Made by a program: the position numbers and the translations under genes. 15,031 nt of DNA from Flavobacteriaceae bacterium (GTDB taxonomy: Bacteria > Bacteroidota > Bacteroidia > Flavobacteriales > Flavobacteriaceae), in contig VMCW01000097.1 in NCBI GenBank assembly GCA_008081175.1, positions 1 through 15,031 on the forward strand. The letters are read 5' to 3'. The notes beneath the pieces are model-generated. The model saw nothing but the letters and a program-made list of their open reading frames with translations, was not told the origin of the DNA and searched no databases. Positions 14,241-15,031 of this stretch are shown piece after piece (within the stretch, counting starts at the first letter, position 1; every line of letters begins with the position of its first letter).

Positions 14241-14793
14241 ACAATTCCTGTTCCTTTGGAGTTTTGTATTGCCTGTAGTTCTTTTAGCACAGGATCAAAA
14301 TGAAACCCTCTTAGAAGGACTTTACAATGATCCCTCTCTTGAAACACAAAAAGCTTTTGTTGAAGAACTTCTATATGTAGCGGGATATGTGCCTGAGCAA
14401 GTTGAAGTTTATCAAAGTCTACCAAATTATGCCCACGTATTCAGAATAACATTAGATTCAGTAAATGGAGGCTTTCTTTTTATTCGTTGGGATAAAAAAA
14501 ATAAACAACACTTTGTTGCCAATAAGCAAATCGATCCTGGATTTTATTACAACTTAAAAACGGCTCAAGAGGCAGTGAGAAAACAAACTAATAAAGCAAG
14601 CTTTAGTGTTGATGATACTGCTCTACAAGCTCCTGATCAGGAAAAAATAGGCGCTTCAGATTTAAAAGAATTACGCGATGAGTTTAGTGCTAAACAAAAA
14701 GAAAAGTTGAAACTAGAAGTTGCTTTACAAAAAGAAAAAGCTCAAAAGGAACAGAGAAAATTTGAACGTAAAACTTTAAAGAAAAAAAACTAA
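14227..14793 (+). CDS. Secreted protein of unknown function with charged C-terminal coiled coil
   Basis: 188 residues. The ATG at 14227 lies inside the end of the YhhN gene (14-base overlap). It is followed by a signal peptide with a clear cleavage site after Ala21 (VVLLA/QDQ), so the mature protein is periplasmic or exported. The middle (about 35-120) is mixed alpha/beta with many aromatics (FVEELLYVAGYVPEQVEVY, HVFRITLDSVNGGFLFIRW). From about 150 to the end it is strongly charged and probably a long helix or coiled coil rich in Lys, Glu and Gln (KEKLKLEVALQKEKAQKEQR), ending in a basic tail. I do not recognise the family. Overlap with the YhhN gene suggests co-expression with the receptor cluster. 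Confidence 0.7.
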   Translation: MRSLKQFLFLWSFVLPVVLLAQDQNETLLEGLYNDPSLETQKAFVEELLYVAGYVPEQVEVYQSLPNYAHVFRITLDSVNGGFLFIRWDKKNKQHFVANKQIDPGFYYNLKTAQEAVRKQTNKASFSVDDTALQAPDQEKIGASDLKELRDEFSAKQKEKLKLEVALQKEKAQKEQRKFERKTLKKKN

Positions 14794-14813
14794 ATAAAGT
14801 ATACCTTGTTTTA

Positions 14814-14842
14814 ACGAGTCAACTAAATTTTTTGTTACTCGT
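14814..14842. terminator. Possible bidirectional terminator between convergent genes
   Basis: ACGAGT (14814-14819) pairs with ACTCGT (14837-14842). AAC/GTT can add three pairs inside with a bulged C, leaving a ten-base loop. It lies in the 57-base gap between two genes that point at each other, where a shared terminator is expected. The T-rich tract after it is weak on both strands. Confidence 0.4.
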
Positions 14843-14850
14843 CAATATTT

Positions 14851-15031
14851 CTAAAAAAAATCTGAAAGTTTAATATCTAAACCATCACAAATCTTTTTTA
14901 AATATTCTACAGAAAGATTTGTTTTTCGTTTTTCTATAAGGGAAGCATACTTTCTGTCAATTTCTATTTTATAAGCTAATTTTTCTTGAGAGAGATTTTT
15001 TTCCTTTCTCAAGGATTTGATTTGTTCTGAA
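14851..15031 (-). CDS. XRE/Cro-CI-type HTH regulator, 5' end outside the window
   Basis: The minus-strand frame runs from the window edge to the stop at 14851-14853, giving the last 59 residues. The sequence is a near-complete HTH_3 domain: SEQIKSLRKEKNLSQEKLAYK, then the recognition helix region IDRKYASLIEKRKTNLSV, then YLKKICDGLDIKLSDFF at the very C-terminus. The typical features are LS.E.LA, S.IE..K.N.S and the closing L..I...L.....FF. The protein ends right after the domain, so it is likely a small single-domain repressor of about 65-80 residues with only a few N-terminal residues missing. Such small HTH proteins are common as lone regulators, in restriction-modification loci or as antitoxins. 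The partner, if any, lies beyond the right edge. It converges on the receptor cluster. Confidence 0.8.
   Translation of the reverse strand, partial: SEQIKSLRKEKNLSQEKLAYKIEIDRKYASLIEKRKTNLSVEYLKKICDGLDIKLSDFF

Noticed and set aside
1..15031. Mobile element, CRISPR array, tRNA or phage genes
   Set aside because: I looked for direct and inverted repeats, regularly spaced repeats, transposase or integrase motifs and cloverleaf-like sequences and saw none.

Overview
The window looks like a chromosome segment of a marine-type flavobacterium (phylum Bacteroidota). The evidence is AT-rich DNA (high thirties to about 40% GC by eye), almost no Shine-Dalgarno sequences, many lipoproteins with relaxed lipoboxes, a TonB-dependent receptor with an N-terminal carboxypeptidase-regulatory-like domain, and etf and CoA-transferase proteins with Bacteroidota-type sequences. 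Genes are densely packed and no stretch longer than about 300 bases lacks a gene. I see no tRNA, rRNA, CRISPR array, insertion sequence or phage gene.

Left part (1-2241, minus strand): a Tat-exported sugar isomerase/epimerase-type TIM-barrel protein, a RidA-family protein carrying a lipoprotein signal, and directly behind it a headless remnant of an AraC-type regulator that keeps only the second half of the DNA-binding domain.

Middle part (2402-9389, plus strand): a tight xylB-xylA operon for xylose use continues, one base later, into an exported formylglycine-generating-enzyme (FGE) homologue with both catalytic cysteines, and ends at an intrinsic terminator that overlaps the stop codon. 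A second tight operon follows: etfB-etfA (electron transfer flavoprotein) and scoA-scoB (3-oxoacid CoA-transferase). It points to ketone-body, acyl-CoA or amino-acid catabolism feeding electrons to the respiratory chain.

Right part (9456-14793, plus strand): a DUF1080 lipoprotein (3-keto-glycoside lyase/hydrolase family), then a set that looks like an outer-membrane uptake locus: a small membrane-anchored His/Cys-containing protein, a lipoprotein of a conserved flavobacterial family, and an 806-residue TonB-dependent receptor whose plug resembles the ZnuD-like metal receptors. A YhhN-family membrane protein and an unknown secreted protein follow with overlapping or near-touching ends. At the right edge is the 3' part of a small XRE-type helix-turn-helix regulator on the minus strand.

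The most promising material for new biology is the 10183-14793 cluster (possible metal acquisition with uncharacterised partner proteins) and the exported FGE homologue in a xylose operon. Most of the rest is ordinary sugar and energy metabolism.
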